Shown piece after piece: positions 16,570 through 26,290 of a stretch of DNA of 64,000 nt. Both the position numbers and the translations under genes were made by a program. The notes beneath the pieces are model-generated. The model saw only the letters and a list, made by a program, of their open reading frames with translations. It was not told where the DNA came from and ran no database searches. The stretch's first letter is position 1, and the number at the start of each line of letters is the position of its first letter. Source of the stretch: Pseudomonadota bacterium (lineage in GTDB: Bacteria; Pseudomonadota; Gammaproteobacteria; Steroidobacterales; Woeseiaceae); NCBI GenBank assembly GCA_022563195.1, contig JADFNV010000003.1:52748-116747 (forward strand), given 5' to 3'.

Positions 16570-19560
16570 TTACTGGAACTCATACCCCAGGTTGACGAAC
16601 CAGCGCCGACCTAAATAATCGTACTGCGAGTAAAATGGCGACGCGCCCAGCGTGCTGACTACGCCGAAACCCAGCGTGGTAATTTCCGGCGGGGCCGTAT
16701 CGAAAGCATTACTCATGCCGCCCACTACCGTGATGCCGTTATCGAATGTTTTCGTTACCGAAAAGTCATGGTAGTCAACGGATTCTGCGGCCAGTACTAC
16801 GCGTACGGTCTCACCTCGAATAGTCGCCGTGTCGCCGCCGATGCGTTCATGGCTGTCAACGCTGCCGATGACATCTACGCCCCAGAAGAATATCCAGTCG
16901 CCCTTGACGTAGGTCATATCCATCGTGCCTACCCATCGCGGGTCTCCAAACCAGCCGTTTGAATCGCGCTCGAAACCTTCGAACAACGCCGTTTTGGACT
17001 CGTCCTGCCAGGTATGCTGCGTGTGGACAATCAGCGTGCCACCGCCGAGGTCGGTGGTATACCGTGCCGCAAGATCCCAGCCGGAATTTATTTGCGTTGC
17101 GACGTTAATGAAACTGTCCTGAATATTGTCGATACCCGATCCTGGAAGACTCCGATCGAATAGATCACACAGGGGATCGTCGGGGAAGAACTCGGATTGG
17201 TAGCAGCCGCGCACGATTGCCGATCCGCCGAGCTGATCGACCTGATCGTTGACCTGAATGGAAAAGTGATCGAGCGAAACGCTGAAATCGGCAAATTCCG
17301 GCGTCCAGATAATACCCACCGTCGTCGATTTGGATGTCTCGGCCTCCAGCAGCCCGAGGCCGCCACTCGATATGGATGTGTACGAGATCGCGGCACCCGG
17401 GAAATCGTCCGGCAATCCTCCGGGATAGTCCGGCGTCACCGTCGCCGCGCAGTTATTCGCAGTCTGTTGAGAGATATCACCGGCATCCAATGCACTACCC
17501 CAGCGTATGCAGGGATCAACACCGCTTTGCCGGCCAAAACTTGTCTGTTCGGCCAAATACAGCTCGAATAGAGCCGGCGTTCGGAACGATGTCCCGTGGC
17601 TGGCGCGCAGTCGAAGCGAGTCATGCACCTCCCAATTGAGACCTGCCTTGTAAGTTGTCGCGCTGCCGTAGGAATCGACATCCGTATACCGCGCCGAAAC
17701 GTTGAGCGTCAGCAGCTTAAAGCCGGTATTGTCGGCCACCAACGGCACATCGAATTCGGCAAATACCGCCTTCGTCGTGTCCTTGCCGGCGGTAATACCT
17801 GCAGACGAAAGCCCCCAGCTATTGCCTCCCTCTGAATCCGCGCCCGGCGTATCCAGGATTTCGTCCTCGCGATGATGCAGGCCGAACGCCAATTTGACCG
17901 TACCGGCCGGCAATTCGAACAGATCACCGGTTACGAATCCCTCAAAGGACGACTGCGTATACTCGGTATTACCCGTCTCGGTGCCGAAAAGGAAATCGCG
18001 CATTGCCGGGGAAATGTCCCCGGTCAGGAATGCCGGATCAAGCCAGGGAATGTCCTGGCACGGCACGCCGCGAACAGCAGTGACCGTGCCAACACACGAG
18101 CCGGTAATCAAATCATTACTGTCAATCGAGTCCTGGAAGATGATATCCGTCGTATAGGAGCCGTCCGAATTGCTGTACTGGTAATTGAGGTCAAAGCTCC
18201 AGTTGTCCGTGATATCGCCGCGTATGCCCACCAGGTATCGCGAGTAATCAACCTGGATGAACGCGCCGAAATGGTCGGTCACCGGCGTCGGGCTGAGAAT
18301 GTTAAAGCCAGTCCAGCCTACCGAAGATGGCTGCGTCCCCCAGCCCACGCCACCCGAGTCATAATTGTAGATAAATCCCCAGAACTGTCGCAGTCCGTCG
18401 CTCGTCGTCTCGCGACGATTGATCAAGGCTTCGGCGTAAAGCGTCGTTGAATCAGTAAGATCGAATTCCGCATCGCCGAAGAACGTCGAGCGTTCGATCT
18501 TGGGAATGATGGACTGGCCATCCTCCATCGGATGATGCGTGTTCGTCACCTGGTCCGAGTTGCGATCGTACCTGACCATGTACCAGCCAGCCGGCATATC
18601 GAAATCGGTCGCACTGCCCGGGGCGGTCGGCTGTGCCGGGACGTAATTGCCCAGATCACCGTCATAGTCAAACTGAGCCATGCCACCGGGGGGAATATTG
18701 GTGTCCCCTCCATAAACCCAGTTGTAATCGTAGAGCCAGACCTGGCCCCAAATAGTGTCGCGGCATTGCGGACTGTTGGTGCGCGGATCGAAGCGGTCGC
18801 GCCGCGCGCCACTGACGGGATCGAACACATAGTCCTGGCCACAGTTCAGGTAGTCACGGTCACCCTGCTCCAGCTCCTCATGACGGTAATAGTCGCCGGT
18901 GACACGAAAATTACCTCGCGAGAACGTCTTGCCAAACGTTGCGCTGACCCGACTAACCTCGCCGCCCGCCTCCGACGTCTGCGACGTGTACGCATCAAGC
19001 GTGGCGCCATCACCCTTCTTGGTGATGAAATTGACAACGCCGGCTACGGCATCAGAACCATAAATCGACGATGCGCCATCTTTGAGGATTTCGACCCGCT
19101 CGAGCGCAGCGAGGGGTATGACATTGAGGTCGAATGACGAGACGCCGCCGCGTGTACCTGCCGGGCCCGCGCGACGACCGTTCAACAGTGACAAGGTCCG
19201 ACTCGCGCCTAAGCCACGCAATGACAACGTTGACGTACCAACACCGCCATCTCCTGCCCGCACAAATGCCGTTGACTCTGCTGGCGTAATTTGTGGCGAT
19301 CCTGCAGCGATAGTTGTCGTTAGTAACATTTCAGCCACGTCGGAAATCCCACGCAACCGTGCAGTCTGAGTGAGTACGACGTCTATGGGTGCGGAACTCG
19401 AAAACGCATCTCTACTGATACGTGATCCGGTGGTTATGATTTCTTCGATTGTCTCGTCATCTTCCTCGAATTCCTGAGCAAGAACTTGTGGGCTGATGCC
19501 GAAGGTGCTTGCAGCTAGCGCGATGCCGACTGCAGTGGCGACAGGTGATTTCCGAAACAT
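16570..19560 (-). CDS. Large TonB-dependent receptor of the halogenase-associated type
   Basis: 996 residues. Signal peptide (VGIALAASTFGISPQVLAQ) is followed by an acidic stretch and the TonB-box-like IEEIITTGSRISR. The plug has TLSLRGLGASRTLSLLNGRR and VERVEILKDGASSIYGSDAVAGVVNFITK, typical of the long receptors of Xanthomonas, Caulobacter and relatives. The barrel ends in NLGYEFQ with a near-terminal aromatic. Paired cysteines occur in several extracellular-loop stretches (CGQDYV, CRDTIWG, CVGTV, CIRWG). It is divergent from three tryptophan-halogenase homologues, an arrangement known in such bacteria and suggesting joint uptake and modification of an unknown substrate. It has its own terminator at 16518. 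Confidence 0.92.
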   Translation of the reverse strand: MFRKSPVATAVGIALAASTFGISPQVLAQEFEEDDETIEEIITTGSRISRDAFSSSAPIDVVLTQTARLRGISDVAEMLLTTTIAAGSPQITPAESTAFVRAGDGGVGTSTLSLRGLGASRTLSLLNGRRAGPAGTRGGVSSFDLNVIPLAALERVEILKDGASSIYGSDAVAGVVNFITKKGDGATLDAYTSQTSEAGGEVSRVSATFGKTFSRGNFRVTGDYYRHEELEQGDRDYLNCGQDYVFDPVSGARRDRFDPRTNSPQCRDTIWGQVWLYDYNWVYGGDTNIPPGGMAQFDYDGDLGNYVPAQPTAPGSATDFDMPAGWYMVRYDRNSDQVTNTHHPMEDGQSIIPKIERSTFFGDAEFDLTDSTTLYAEALINRRETTSDGLRQFWGFIYNYDSGGVGWGTQPSSVGWTGFNILSPTPVTDHFGAFIQVDYSRYLVGIRGDITDNWSFDLNYQYSNSDGSYTTDIIFQDSIDSNDLITGSCVGTVTAVRGVPCQDIPWLDPAFLTGDISPAMRDFLFGTETGNTEYTQSSFEGFVTGDLFELPAGTVKLAFGLHHREDEILDTPGADSEGGNSWGLSSAGITAGKDTTKAVFAEFDVPLVADNTGFKLLTLNVSARYTDVDSYGSATTYKAGLNWEVHDSLRLRASHGTSFRTPALFELYLAEQTSFGRQSGVDPCIRWGSALDAGDISQQTANNCAATVTPDYPGGLPDDFPGAAISYTSISSGGLGLLEAETSKSTTVGIIWTPEFADFSVSLDHFSIQVNDQVDQLGGSAIVRGCYQSEFFPDDPLCDLFDRSLPGSGIDNIQDSFINVATQINSGWDLAARYTTDLGGGTLIVHTQHTWQDESKTALFEGFERDSNGWFGDPRWVGTMDMTYVKGDWIFFWGVDVIGSVDSHERIGGDTATIRGETVRVVLAAESVDYHDFSVTKTFDNGITVVGGMSNAFDTAPPEITTLGFGVVSTLGASPFYSQYDYLGRRWFVNLGYEFQ

Positions 19561-19800
19561 GCGTTTTCCCCTTATGACTTGAACGCTGTATCTTGTGTTT
19601 TTGTTATTCTCGACAAGTCTACATCAAAAACTCGCCAGAATTGGCAGAAATTTTTCATCTGTCTGTTATATGCCGTGCCTCAAGTCAGCTGATGTCAGTG
19701 GATTCGCTCAATATGTTGTGAATTGACCACAGGCTGTTCGAGGTACGCCAATAATTGACCGGCACTTTAACGTTAGCGGCACAAGCCTGGGGATACATCT
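19561..19800. promoter_or_regulatory. Divergent control region, TonB receptor and halogenases
   Basis: A 240-bp gap with no ORF, between divergent starts of the receptor and the first halogenase. It is AT-rich near 19590-19660. A small palindromic core TTAACGTTA at 19768-19776 might belong to an operator, but nothing longer is symmetric. GGGGAT before the GTG start at 19801 is a plausible ribosome-binding site. Confidence 0.4.
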
Positions 19801-21414
19801 GTGGATCGAGCGAAACGCATTCTTGTCGTCGGAGGGGGATCGGCAGGCTGGATGGCCGCAGCCTATCTCAATGCAGCTTTAAATCAGGGCAACATCCGGC
19901 GCGCGCAGATCAGCCTGATAGAGTCCGCTGACGCGCCGAGGATCGGGGTCGGCGAGGCCACCATTCCGAGCATCCTGCATCTGCTTGCCGTCATCGGCAT
20001 CGACGATACGGATTTGATGAAGTCCGTTGACGGAACATTTAAACAATCGATTCGTTATGTCAACTGGCTCGACAACAAGGGCGAGTACTACCACCACCCT
20101 TTCAGTCGCTATACACCGCAACCGATGGACCTGTCCAGCGAACTCTGGCTCCGCAGCGATCGGTCGATTCCGTTTATGGAAACGATCTCGCCACAACCCG
20201 TGATCTGCGAACTCGGCTTGTCGCCCCTGTCGCTGGATCCCCAGGTCCCGGGACCGCGGCTCAAATACGCGTACCACATGAACGCGCTCAAATTTGCCGA
20301 TTACCTGAGTGAGTTCGCGACAGCGCGCGGCGTGACCCACTATATCGACCATGTTACCGATGTCGAGATGGCCGAGAATGGCGACATAGCTGCCGTCAGC
20401 ACCCAATCCGGGCAGCGCATCGAGGCTGATCTTTTTATTGACTGCACCGGATTCGCCGCTCTGCTTATTGAGAAAAAACTGGGGGTTCCGTGGGTCGATT
20501 GCTCCCAATGGCTACTCTGCGACCAGGCCGTGACCATGCACGTGCCTTACGAACACCACTATCCAGGCCGGGTCAAGCCGTATACGACGGCGTCCGCGCT
20601 GTCATCGGGCTGGGTCTGGGATATCCCGCTGCGCAGCACGCGATCGCTCGGCTATGTGCATTCCAGCTCATTCCTGGATGCAGAAAAGGCCGAACGGGAA
20701 CTGCGCGAGTTCGAGGGTTCGCATGCCGCGGCCCTGGATGTGCGCATCGTTCCATTCAAAGTCGGCCGTCGGGAAAAGGTCTGGTCCAGGAACTGCATCG
20801 CGATCGGCCTTGCCGGCGGATTCATCGAACCGCTTGAATCCACCGGGCTGTATCTGGCCGACCTGGCAACGGTGATGCTCGCCGAACACTTCCCGCGCGA
20901 CAACGACTACGAACCATTGGCACTGCGCGTAAACCGCATTCTCACGAATCGATTCTACGAAATTCTCGATTTCATCAACATGCACTATTGCCTGACCCGC
21001 AGAACCGACACCGAATTCTGGCGCGAGGTCCGGCAGCCGCCGCACATTACCGAGAGACTACAGGCGAAGCTCGACTTCTGGCGCATAAAGCCGCCGTCTC
21101 GTGCCGACTTCGAAGATCAGTTTTTCCCCGGCATGCCAGGCAGTCCGACGCAATCAACCGCGAGTGGCGGTGATGGTCGCGCGCCGATAGACACGGCGGG
21201 CCTTTGGGACTATGCGAGCTATGAGGCAATACTCTACGGCATGGACTTTCTCGCCGAGGAATGCCAAGGATGGTTTGGCGACAACCGGCAACAGCCGCCG
21301 ATTCATGGCCATGTTCTCGAGACGCTACAAAGAGCATCCAAATTATTGCCCAAACACGAGGCATTCTTGAGAATGTCCCTCGGCATGCCCGATTACCCAT
21401 CCCAGACAGGCTAG
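19801..21414 (+). CDS. Flavin-dependent tryptophan-halogenase family protein, copy 1
   Basis: 537 residues from a GTG start preceded by GGGGAT. All main family marks are intact: FAD loop VVGGGSAGWMAAAYL (about 9-23), GVGEATIPS, the catalytic lysine in GTFKQS (equivalent of Lys79 in PrnA/RebH), the WxWxIP motif as WVWDIP, and GLAGGFIEPLESTG with the chloride-site Glu-Ser-Thr. Known members use FADH2, O2 and chloride or bromide to halogenate indoles or aromatic rings; they need a separate flavin reductase, which is absent here. The native substrate is unknown. First of three tandem homologues. Confidence 0.9.
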   Translation: MDRAKRILVVGGGSAGWMAAAYLNAALNQGNIRRAQISLIESADAPRIGVGEATIPSILHLLAVIGIDDTDLMKSVDGTFKQSIRYVNWLDNKGEYYHHPFSRYTPQPMDLSSELWLRSDRSIPFMETISPQPVICELGLSPLSLDPQVPGPRLKYAYHMNALKFADYLSEFATARGVTHYIDHVTDVEMAENGDIAAVSTQSGQRIEADLFIDCTGFAALLIEKKLGVPWVDCSQWLLCDQAVTMHVPYEHHYPGRVKPYTTASALSSGWVWDIPLRSTRSLGYVHSSSFLDAEKAERELREFEGSHAAALDVRIVPFKVGRREKVWSRNCIAIGLAGGFIEPLESTGLYLADLATVMLAEHFPRDNDYEPLALRVNRILTNRFYEILDFINMHYCLTRRTDTEFWREVRQPPHITERLQAKLDFWRIKPPSRADFEDQFFPGMPGSPTQSTASGGDGRAPIDTAGLWDYASYEAILYGMDFLAEECQGWFGDNRQQPPIHGHVLETLQRASKLLPKHEAFLRMSLGMPDYPSQTG

Positions 21415-21427
21415 TTCGCAAACTGTG

Positions 21428-22945
21428 ATGCGCGATCAGAATTTACAGGACATCGTCATCGTCGGCGGCGGCACGGCTGGCTGGATGACCGCTGCGATGC
21501 TGTCGCAGGTCCTTGACGGCAAAATGGGCAGGATTCGGCTGATCGAGTCGGACCAGATTGCTACGGTGGGAGTTGGCGAAGCGACCATACCCACAATCCT
21601 TGCATTCAATAAGAAGCTCGGGATAGACGAGGCCGAGTTCATGCGTGCGACAAACGCGACATTCAAGCTCGGTATCGAGTTCGTCAACTGGGGAAAGATG
21701 GGCGATGCCTATCTGCACCCCTTCGGCCCTTACGGCAAAGATATCAACGGCGTCGCCTTTCACCATTACTGGCGCAGATCCCTGGACCTGGGCATGGATA
21801 CGCCAATCGGTGCCTACAGTTTGGCCAACGTCGCGGCCAAGCGAGACCGGTTCAGGCACCCGAGCTCGGAGTTACAGTCGATTCTCTCTACCTACGCGTA
21901 CGCTTATCATTTTGATGCAAGCCAGTACGCGCGTTACCTGCGCCAGTATGCCGATCAACGCGGCGTTACCCGCACCGAAGGCAAAATCGTCGACGTAACG
22001 CTGCGGCAAGATGATGGATTTATAGAGTCCGTGAAGCTCGAGGGCGGCAAGGAAGTCCGCGGGGATCTGTTCATCGACTGTTCCGGTTTTCGCGGCCTCT
22101 TGATCGAGGAAGCGCTTAAGACCGGCTACGAGGACTGGAGCCACTGGTTACCCTGCGATCGCGCCGTAGCCGTGCCCAGCGAAAATGTCGTTGACCCCAC
22201 TCCCTATACACGGGCGACGGCCGGCGACGCTGGCTGGCAATGGCGTATTCCGCTGCAACACAGAATGGGCAACGGTCATGTCTATTGCAGCTCTCATCTC
22301 AGCGACGATGAGGCGACGGCAACGGCACTCGCGCATTTGGAGGGCGACGCGATTGCAGAGCCACGCGTGCTGCGGTTTACGACCGGCCAGCGCAAGAAGA
22401 TGTGGAATCGAAATTGCATCGCTATCGGATTATCCGGCGGCTTCCTCGAACCACTCGAATCCACGAGCATCTGGCTTATTCAGGCAGCAATCGCGCTGCT
22501 CATGCAGCGCTTTCCAGACCGCAACTTCGATGCAGCCGATATCGAGGACTACAACCGCGGCATGAGACGACGCTTTGAAGAGGTGCGCGACTTCCTGATC
22601 CTGCATTACAAAGCAACGCAGCGCAGCGACACCGACTTCTGGAAAGAATGCGCGAACATGTCAATTCCGGAGTCATTGCAGCGCCGGATTGAAATGTTCG
22701 GCAAGAGCGGCCACGTAATATTTCACCCGGCTGAATTATTCATCGAGACTAATTGGCTGGCGATATATCTTGGACAGCATATCCTGCCGGAGACCTGTGA
22801 CCCTCGCGTGCACTGCGCCGGAGACGATTTCATCCGACAACGCCTGCAACAGATGCAAAACGTGGTAGCAGCGGCGGCGGACGATATGCCGTCACATGCC
22901 AGCACGATAGAGCAATTTTGCCGCGCAGAGACGCCGCATGCCTGA
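21428..22945 (+). CDS. Flavin-dependent tryptophan-halogenase family protein, copy 2
   Basis: 505 residues from the ATG at 21428, which follows an in-frame GTG (21425). Intact motifs: VGGGTAGWMTAAML, VGVGEATIPT, the lysine in ATFKLGIEFVNWG, WQWRIP, and GLSGGFLEPLESTS with the chloride-site residues kept. It therefore should be an active flavin-dependent halogenase. It follows copy 1 by 13 bp and overlaps copy 3 by 8 bp, so all three form one transcription unit. The relation to copy 1 is that of an old duplication: same order of motifs, strongly different sequence. Confidence 0.9.
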   Translation: MRDQNLQDIVIVGGGTAGWMTAAMLSQVLDGKMGRIRLIESDQIATVGVGEATIPTILAFNKKLGIDEAEFMRATNATFKLGIEFVNWGKMGDAYLHPFGPYGKDINGVAFHHYWRRSLDLGMDTPIGAYSLANVAAKRDRFRHPSSELQSILSTYAYAYHFDASQYARYLRQYADQRGVTRTEGKIVDVTLRQDDGFIESVKLEGGKEVRGDLFIDCSGFRGLLIEEALKTGYEDWSHWLPCDRAVAVPSENVVDPTPYTRATAGDAGWQWRIPLQHRMGNGHVYCSSHLSDDEATATALAHLEGDAIAEPRVLRFTTGQRKKMWNRNCIAIGLSGGFLEPLESTSIWLIQAAIALLMQRFPDRNFDAADIEDYNRGMRRRFEEVRDFLILHYKATQRSDTDFWKECANMSIPESLQRRIEMFGKSGHVIFHPAELFIETNWLAIYLGQHILPETCDPRVHCAGDDFIRQRLQQMQNVVAAAADDMPSHASTIEQFCRAETPHA

Positions 22946-24437
22946 ACCCATACAGCAGATTGTAATCGTTGGCGGCGACGCGTGTGCGCCCGCAGTAGCA
23001 GCATGTATCGCGAATTCGCTGCGCGGCACGGACGCGAAAATTACTTTGCTGGACGACATGTCCGATCACAGCGGTGTTGCATCCACGTTGCCGCGATCCA
23101 CCAATTTCTACAAATTATTGCGATTCGATGAGCGGTCTCTCGTAACGGAAACCGGTGCGACATTCAAGTTGGGAACCGAACATTCGGGCTGGTTGCGCGA
23201 TGATCGCCGATTCATCCAGTCCTTTGGCGAACATGGCACCCCGATTCGACTGTTGCCGTTTCACCAGTACGTTCTCAATCATCGCCTCGCCGATGATGCG
23301 GTAGATTTTGCCGATTTTTCGCTTGCCAGCGCCGCGATACTGGAAGGACGATTTGCGTATCCGTCCAACGACCCGCGATCACTGCTATCGACGATCCACT
23401 ATGGACTGCAGGTCGACACGCAACGTTTTGCCCTCGCAATGCTCAAGTACGCAGTCGCTGCTGGTGTGAAACACATCGCAAGCATTACCAACGGTGCGAC
23501 AGTTGATGCCGATTCCGGATTTATTGCTGCCGTGACGCTTGAGGATGGCACGGTAATCAATGGCGATTTCTTTATCGACTGCACCGGAGAGCGAGCGCTT
23601 TTGATCAGCGGCGCGCTCGGTGTTGGCTATCAGAGCTGGTCCGAATTTCTGCCTTGCGATCGCTGCGTCCGTATCAGCACCAATGATGTGCAGGACCTGA
23701 GTCCAACTACTCGCGTCGTTGCCAAACGCAATGGATGGTCGCGCCGTATGCAACTGATCGACCGGGCGGATTTCGAATTTTTTTATAATGGCGCAATATG
23801 CGGCGACGAAGACGCTGCGAAACAGCTCACTCGCGATGTCGGCGCCAGCGCATCGCTGCCGGTACACCGGCAAGTTCGGGCCGGCCGGCGCGAATCATTC
23901 TGGCGTGGCAACTGTATGGCGATCGGTCGCTCGGCGGGCGATCTCGAGTCACTCGAAATCTCCGCTATGAGCCGCGCCCACAGTGCCGTTGTTCGCCTGA
24001 TGTCCCTGTGGCCGCATTCTGATTGCGATCCGGTTATTGCCGGCGAGTACAACCGGCTCACATCCCTGGAATATGAACACGCACTCGATTTCGTCGCGTT
24101 GTTCTACGCCTTGTCCGATCGTGACGACAGCGACTTCTGGAGACATTGCCAGGCCTTGAAGACGTCGGCAACGCTTGACTATCGATTGTCGCTGTTCCGC
24201 AGCCGCGGCCGTCTAAGCTGGGACGCTGAGGAAAACTTCAGCAGGGACAACTGGGTCTCGGCGCTGCTCGGACTCAATTGCCTGCCGCGTGCCTGCGATC
24301 CATTAGTCGACATTGCCGATCCAAAGCTCGTCAGTCAATTCATGGATGAAATTCGACAAGCCGTTCGTGAAGCCGTGAACGAGATGCCACGCCACGACAC
24401 ATTTCTGAAGGAACTGCCCGGCACGGCACGGCAATGA
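22938..24437 (+). CDS. Degenerate tryptophan-halogenase homologue, copy 3
   Basis: 499 residues, same fold length and collinear blocks as copies 1 and 2, but key motifs are changed. The flavin loop GGGTAGWM is GGDACAPAV; the GVGEATIP block is SGVASTLPRS; WxWxIP is WSRRMQ; the chloride-site PLEST is SLEISA. The lysine in ATFKLGTE is kept, and so is DFFIDCTGERALL. Residues 2-3 of the fold suggest an intact, expressed protein and not a pseudogene: the frame is open throughout and overlaps copy 2 by 8 bp. It may be a non-halogenating partner or regulator; this is inference. Confidence 0.85.
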   Translation: MPEPIQQIVIVGGDACAPAVAACIANSLRGTDAKITLLDDMSDHSGVASTLPRSTNFYKLLRFDERSLVTETGATFKLGTEHSGWLRDDRRFIQSFGEHGTPIRLLPFHQYVLNHRLADDAVDFADFSLASAAILEGRFAYPSNDPRSLLSTIHYGLQVDTQRFALAMLKYAVAAGVKHIASITNGATVDADSGFIAAVTLEDGTVINGDFFIDCTGERALLISGALGVGYQSWSEFLPCDRCVRISTNDVQDLSPTTRVVAKRNGWSRRMQLIDRADFEFFYNGAICGDEDAAKQLTRDVGASASLPVHRQVRAGRRESFWRGNCMAIGRSAGDLESLEISAMSRAHSAVVRLMSLWPHSDCDPVIAGEYNRLTSLEYEHALDFVALFYALSDRDDSDFWRHCQALKTSATLDYRLSLFRSRGRLSWDAEENFSRDNWVSALLGLNCLPRACDPLVDIADPKLVSQFMDEIRQAVREAVNEMPRHDTFLKELPGTARQ

Positions 24438-24563
24438 GCAATCCCGGCCTGCCAATCATTTAGGGTCGAGACCCAGGGCCACAGTCGCGGGCGGTGCTAC
24501 TTTGGTATTATGTGAGTTGCCGCAACGAATACCGGGTTGAATTGCGGGACATTGACGAGGCCT

Positions 24564-25334
24564 ATGCCTATCTCGCCAACACAGGACAAATTGAACAAGA
24601 TCGTCATCCTCAATCCGAAGGGGGGTTGCGGCAAATCCACGCTCGCGACCAACCTGGCTGCCTGTTATGCACAGCGCGGAATAACCACGGCAATCATGGA
24701 TCTTGACCCGCAGGGCTCCACGATGGCCTGGCTGAAACGGCGGCCCGCCGATCTACCGGCCATTCATGGCATCGCGGCGTTCAAGAAAACGATGCAGGCA
24801 ACGCGGAGCTGGCAGCTGCGCGTACCCAACGACACCGTTAACCTGATCGTCGATTCGCCGGCCGGCATTAATCACGACGACTTGCGCGATATCACGCGCG
24901 ATGCGACGACTATTCTCGTTCCTATACTGCCCTCTTCAATGGATATCGACTCCGCATCGCGATGCATTACCGACTTGCTGTTGGTCGCCAAAGTTGACCG
25001 CAACGAACGCAAGCTGGCGGTCGTCGCGAATCGCACACGCAAAAATACCCGAAGTTTTGCCCGGCTCATGCGCTTTCTCGATTCTCTGGGCATTCCGATC
25101 ATCGCCGTGTTGCGCGACAGCCAGAATTTCGTGCTTTCGGCGGAACTGGGCATCGGACTGCACGAGATGCAGCCACATCGCGTCCATCGTGATGTCGAAC
25201 AACTCGATAGAATTGCGAAGTGGCTTGACGGCTGGTCCGACCGGCGCAAGAGAGCCGCCAATGTCACGGGAATTCGGCGTCAATCGTTCTCAAAAGTATC
25301 ATTCTTGCGCAGACCTCAGACCGGTCCGGCCTGA
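24564..25334 (+). CDS. Orphan ParA/MinD-type P-loop ATPase
   Basis: 256 residues; the ATG at 24564 has GAGG three bases upstream and gives a normal N-terminus, whereas an upstream start at 24537 adds nine unlikely residues. Deviant Walker A PKGGCGKSTLATNLA (about 18-32), Walker A' MDLDPQGSTMAWL and VDSPAGINHDDL (Walker B) place it in the ParA family that partitions plasmids, chromosomes or large protein complexes. No parB, parS-like repeats or replication gene adjoins, so cargo positioning is as likely as DNA segregation. The 3' end overlaps the convergent threonine dehydratase gene by 19 bp. Confidence 0.85.
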   Translation: MPISPTQDKLNKIVILNPKGGCGKSTLATNLAACYAQRGITTAIMDLDPQGSTMAWLKRRPADLPAIHGIAAFKKTMQATRSWQLRVPNDTVNLIVDSPAGINHDDLRDITRDATTILVPILPSSMDIDSASRCITDLLLVAKVDRNERKLAVVANRTRKNTRSFARLMRFLDSLGIPIIAVLRDSQNFVLSAELGIGLHEMQPHRVHRDVEQLDRIAKWLDGWSDRRKRAANVTGIRRQSFSKVSFLRRPQTGPA

Positions 25335-26290
25335 ATCGCCGCGAATAATTCAATATCGACATTACCGCCAGACAGAACCACCACCGTGGTCTTGTCGGCT
25401 GTATCGACCTTGCCGGCCAGGACCGCCGCGAGCGCAACGGCGCCGCCCGGCTCGACAACGAGCTTGAGGTGGCGAAATGCGAAACGCATTGCAGCCCTGA
25501 CATCCTCGTCGCTGACGACCAGTCCGGCGCGCACAAAATGGCGCATGATCTCGAAGGTTTTCTCACCCGGCGTGTCGGGCAGCAGTGCGTCACAGATCGA
25601 ACGCGCCGTCGAAGTGTTGCTGACACGCTCGCCGCGCTCAAGGGAGCGCGCCGTGTCATCGAAGGCTTCGGGTTCCACGGTGTAAATGGCCACGTCGGGC
25701 AGACGTGCCTTGAGCGCCACAGAGCTACCCGACGTCAGCCCGCCACCACCACAGCAGATCAGCACCTGATCCGCTTGCAGCCCCAGTGACTGAGATTGTT
25801 CTGCGATCTCGAGCCCGACCGTGCCCTGCCCGGCAATGATGTGAGGATGATCGAACGGCGGTACGATCTCGGCACCACGTCCGGCAGCCAGGGCACGCGC
25901 AATAGCTTCACGATCGCCCGTGTAGCGGTCATAAGTGATGATTTCGCCGCCCAGTTTGCGCGTACTGTCGAGTTTCGCGGCCGGCGCATCCTCGGGCATG
26001 ACGATGGCCGTGCGGATACCCAGCATTTTGCCCGCGGCCGCAACGCCCTGGGCATGATTGCCCGATGACCAGGCGACGACGCCACGCCCGGCCTGCTCGG
26101 CCGACAGCTGGCTCAACAGGTTGTAGGCACCGCGAATTTTGAATGAGCCCGTACGTTGCAAGCACTCGGGCTTGAGCAAAACATTGCCGGCAGCGATTCG
26201 ATCGAGCTCGGCGTTCTGCAATAATGGTGTGTCGATTACGATGCCATGCAGACGACGCGCTGCGGCCTCGATATCGTCAATGCCGATCAT
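25316..26290 (-). CDS. PLP-dependent threonine/serine dehydratase without ACT domain
   Basis: 324 residues. The PLP lysine sits in TGSFKIRGAYN (about 50); the phosphate-binding glycine loop is CCGGGGLTSG. The length and the absence of a C-terminal ACT regulatory domain match the short catabolic (TdcB-like) or serine racemase type, not the isoleucine-regulated IlvA. It deaminates threonine to 2-oxobutyrate, the substrate of the acetolactate synthase in this window. It overlaps the preceding pterin dehydratase by 4 bp (ATGA), so both are translated together. Confidence 0.88.
   Translation of the reverse strand: MIGIDDIEAAARRLHGIVIDTPLLQNAELDRIAAGNVLLKPECLQRTGSFKIRGAYNLLSQLSAEQAGRGVVAWSSGNHAQGVAAAGKMLGIRTAIVMPEDAPAAKLDSTRKLGGEIITYDRYTGDREAIARALAAGRGAEIVPPFDHPHIIAGQGTVGLEIAEQSQSLGLQADQVLICCGGGGLTSGSSVALKARLPDVAIYTVEPEAFDDTARSLERGERVSNTSTARSICDALLPDTPGEKTFEIMRHFVRAGLVVSDEDVRAAMRFAFRHLKLVVEPGGAVALAAVLAGKVDTADKTTVVVLSGGNVDIELFAAIQAGPV

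Noticed and set aside
18532..19137. 201-codon plus-strand ORF
   Set aside because: Lies wholly within the large TonB receptor gene on the other strand and has no recognisable features; a shadow frame from high G+C.
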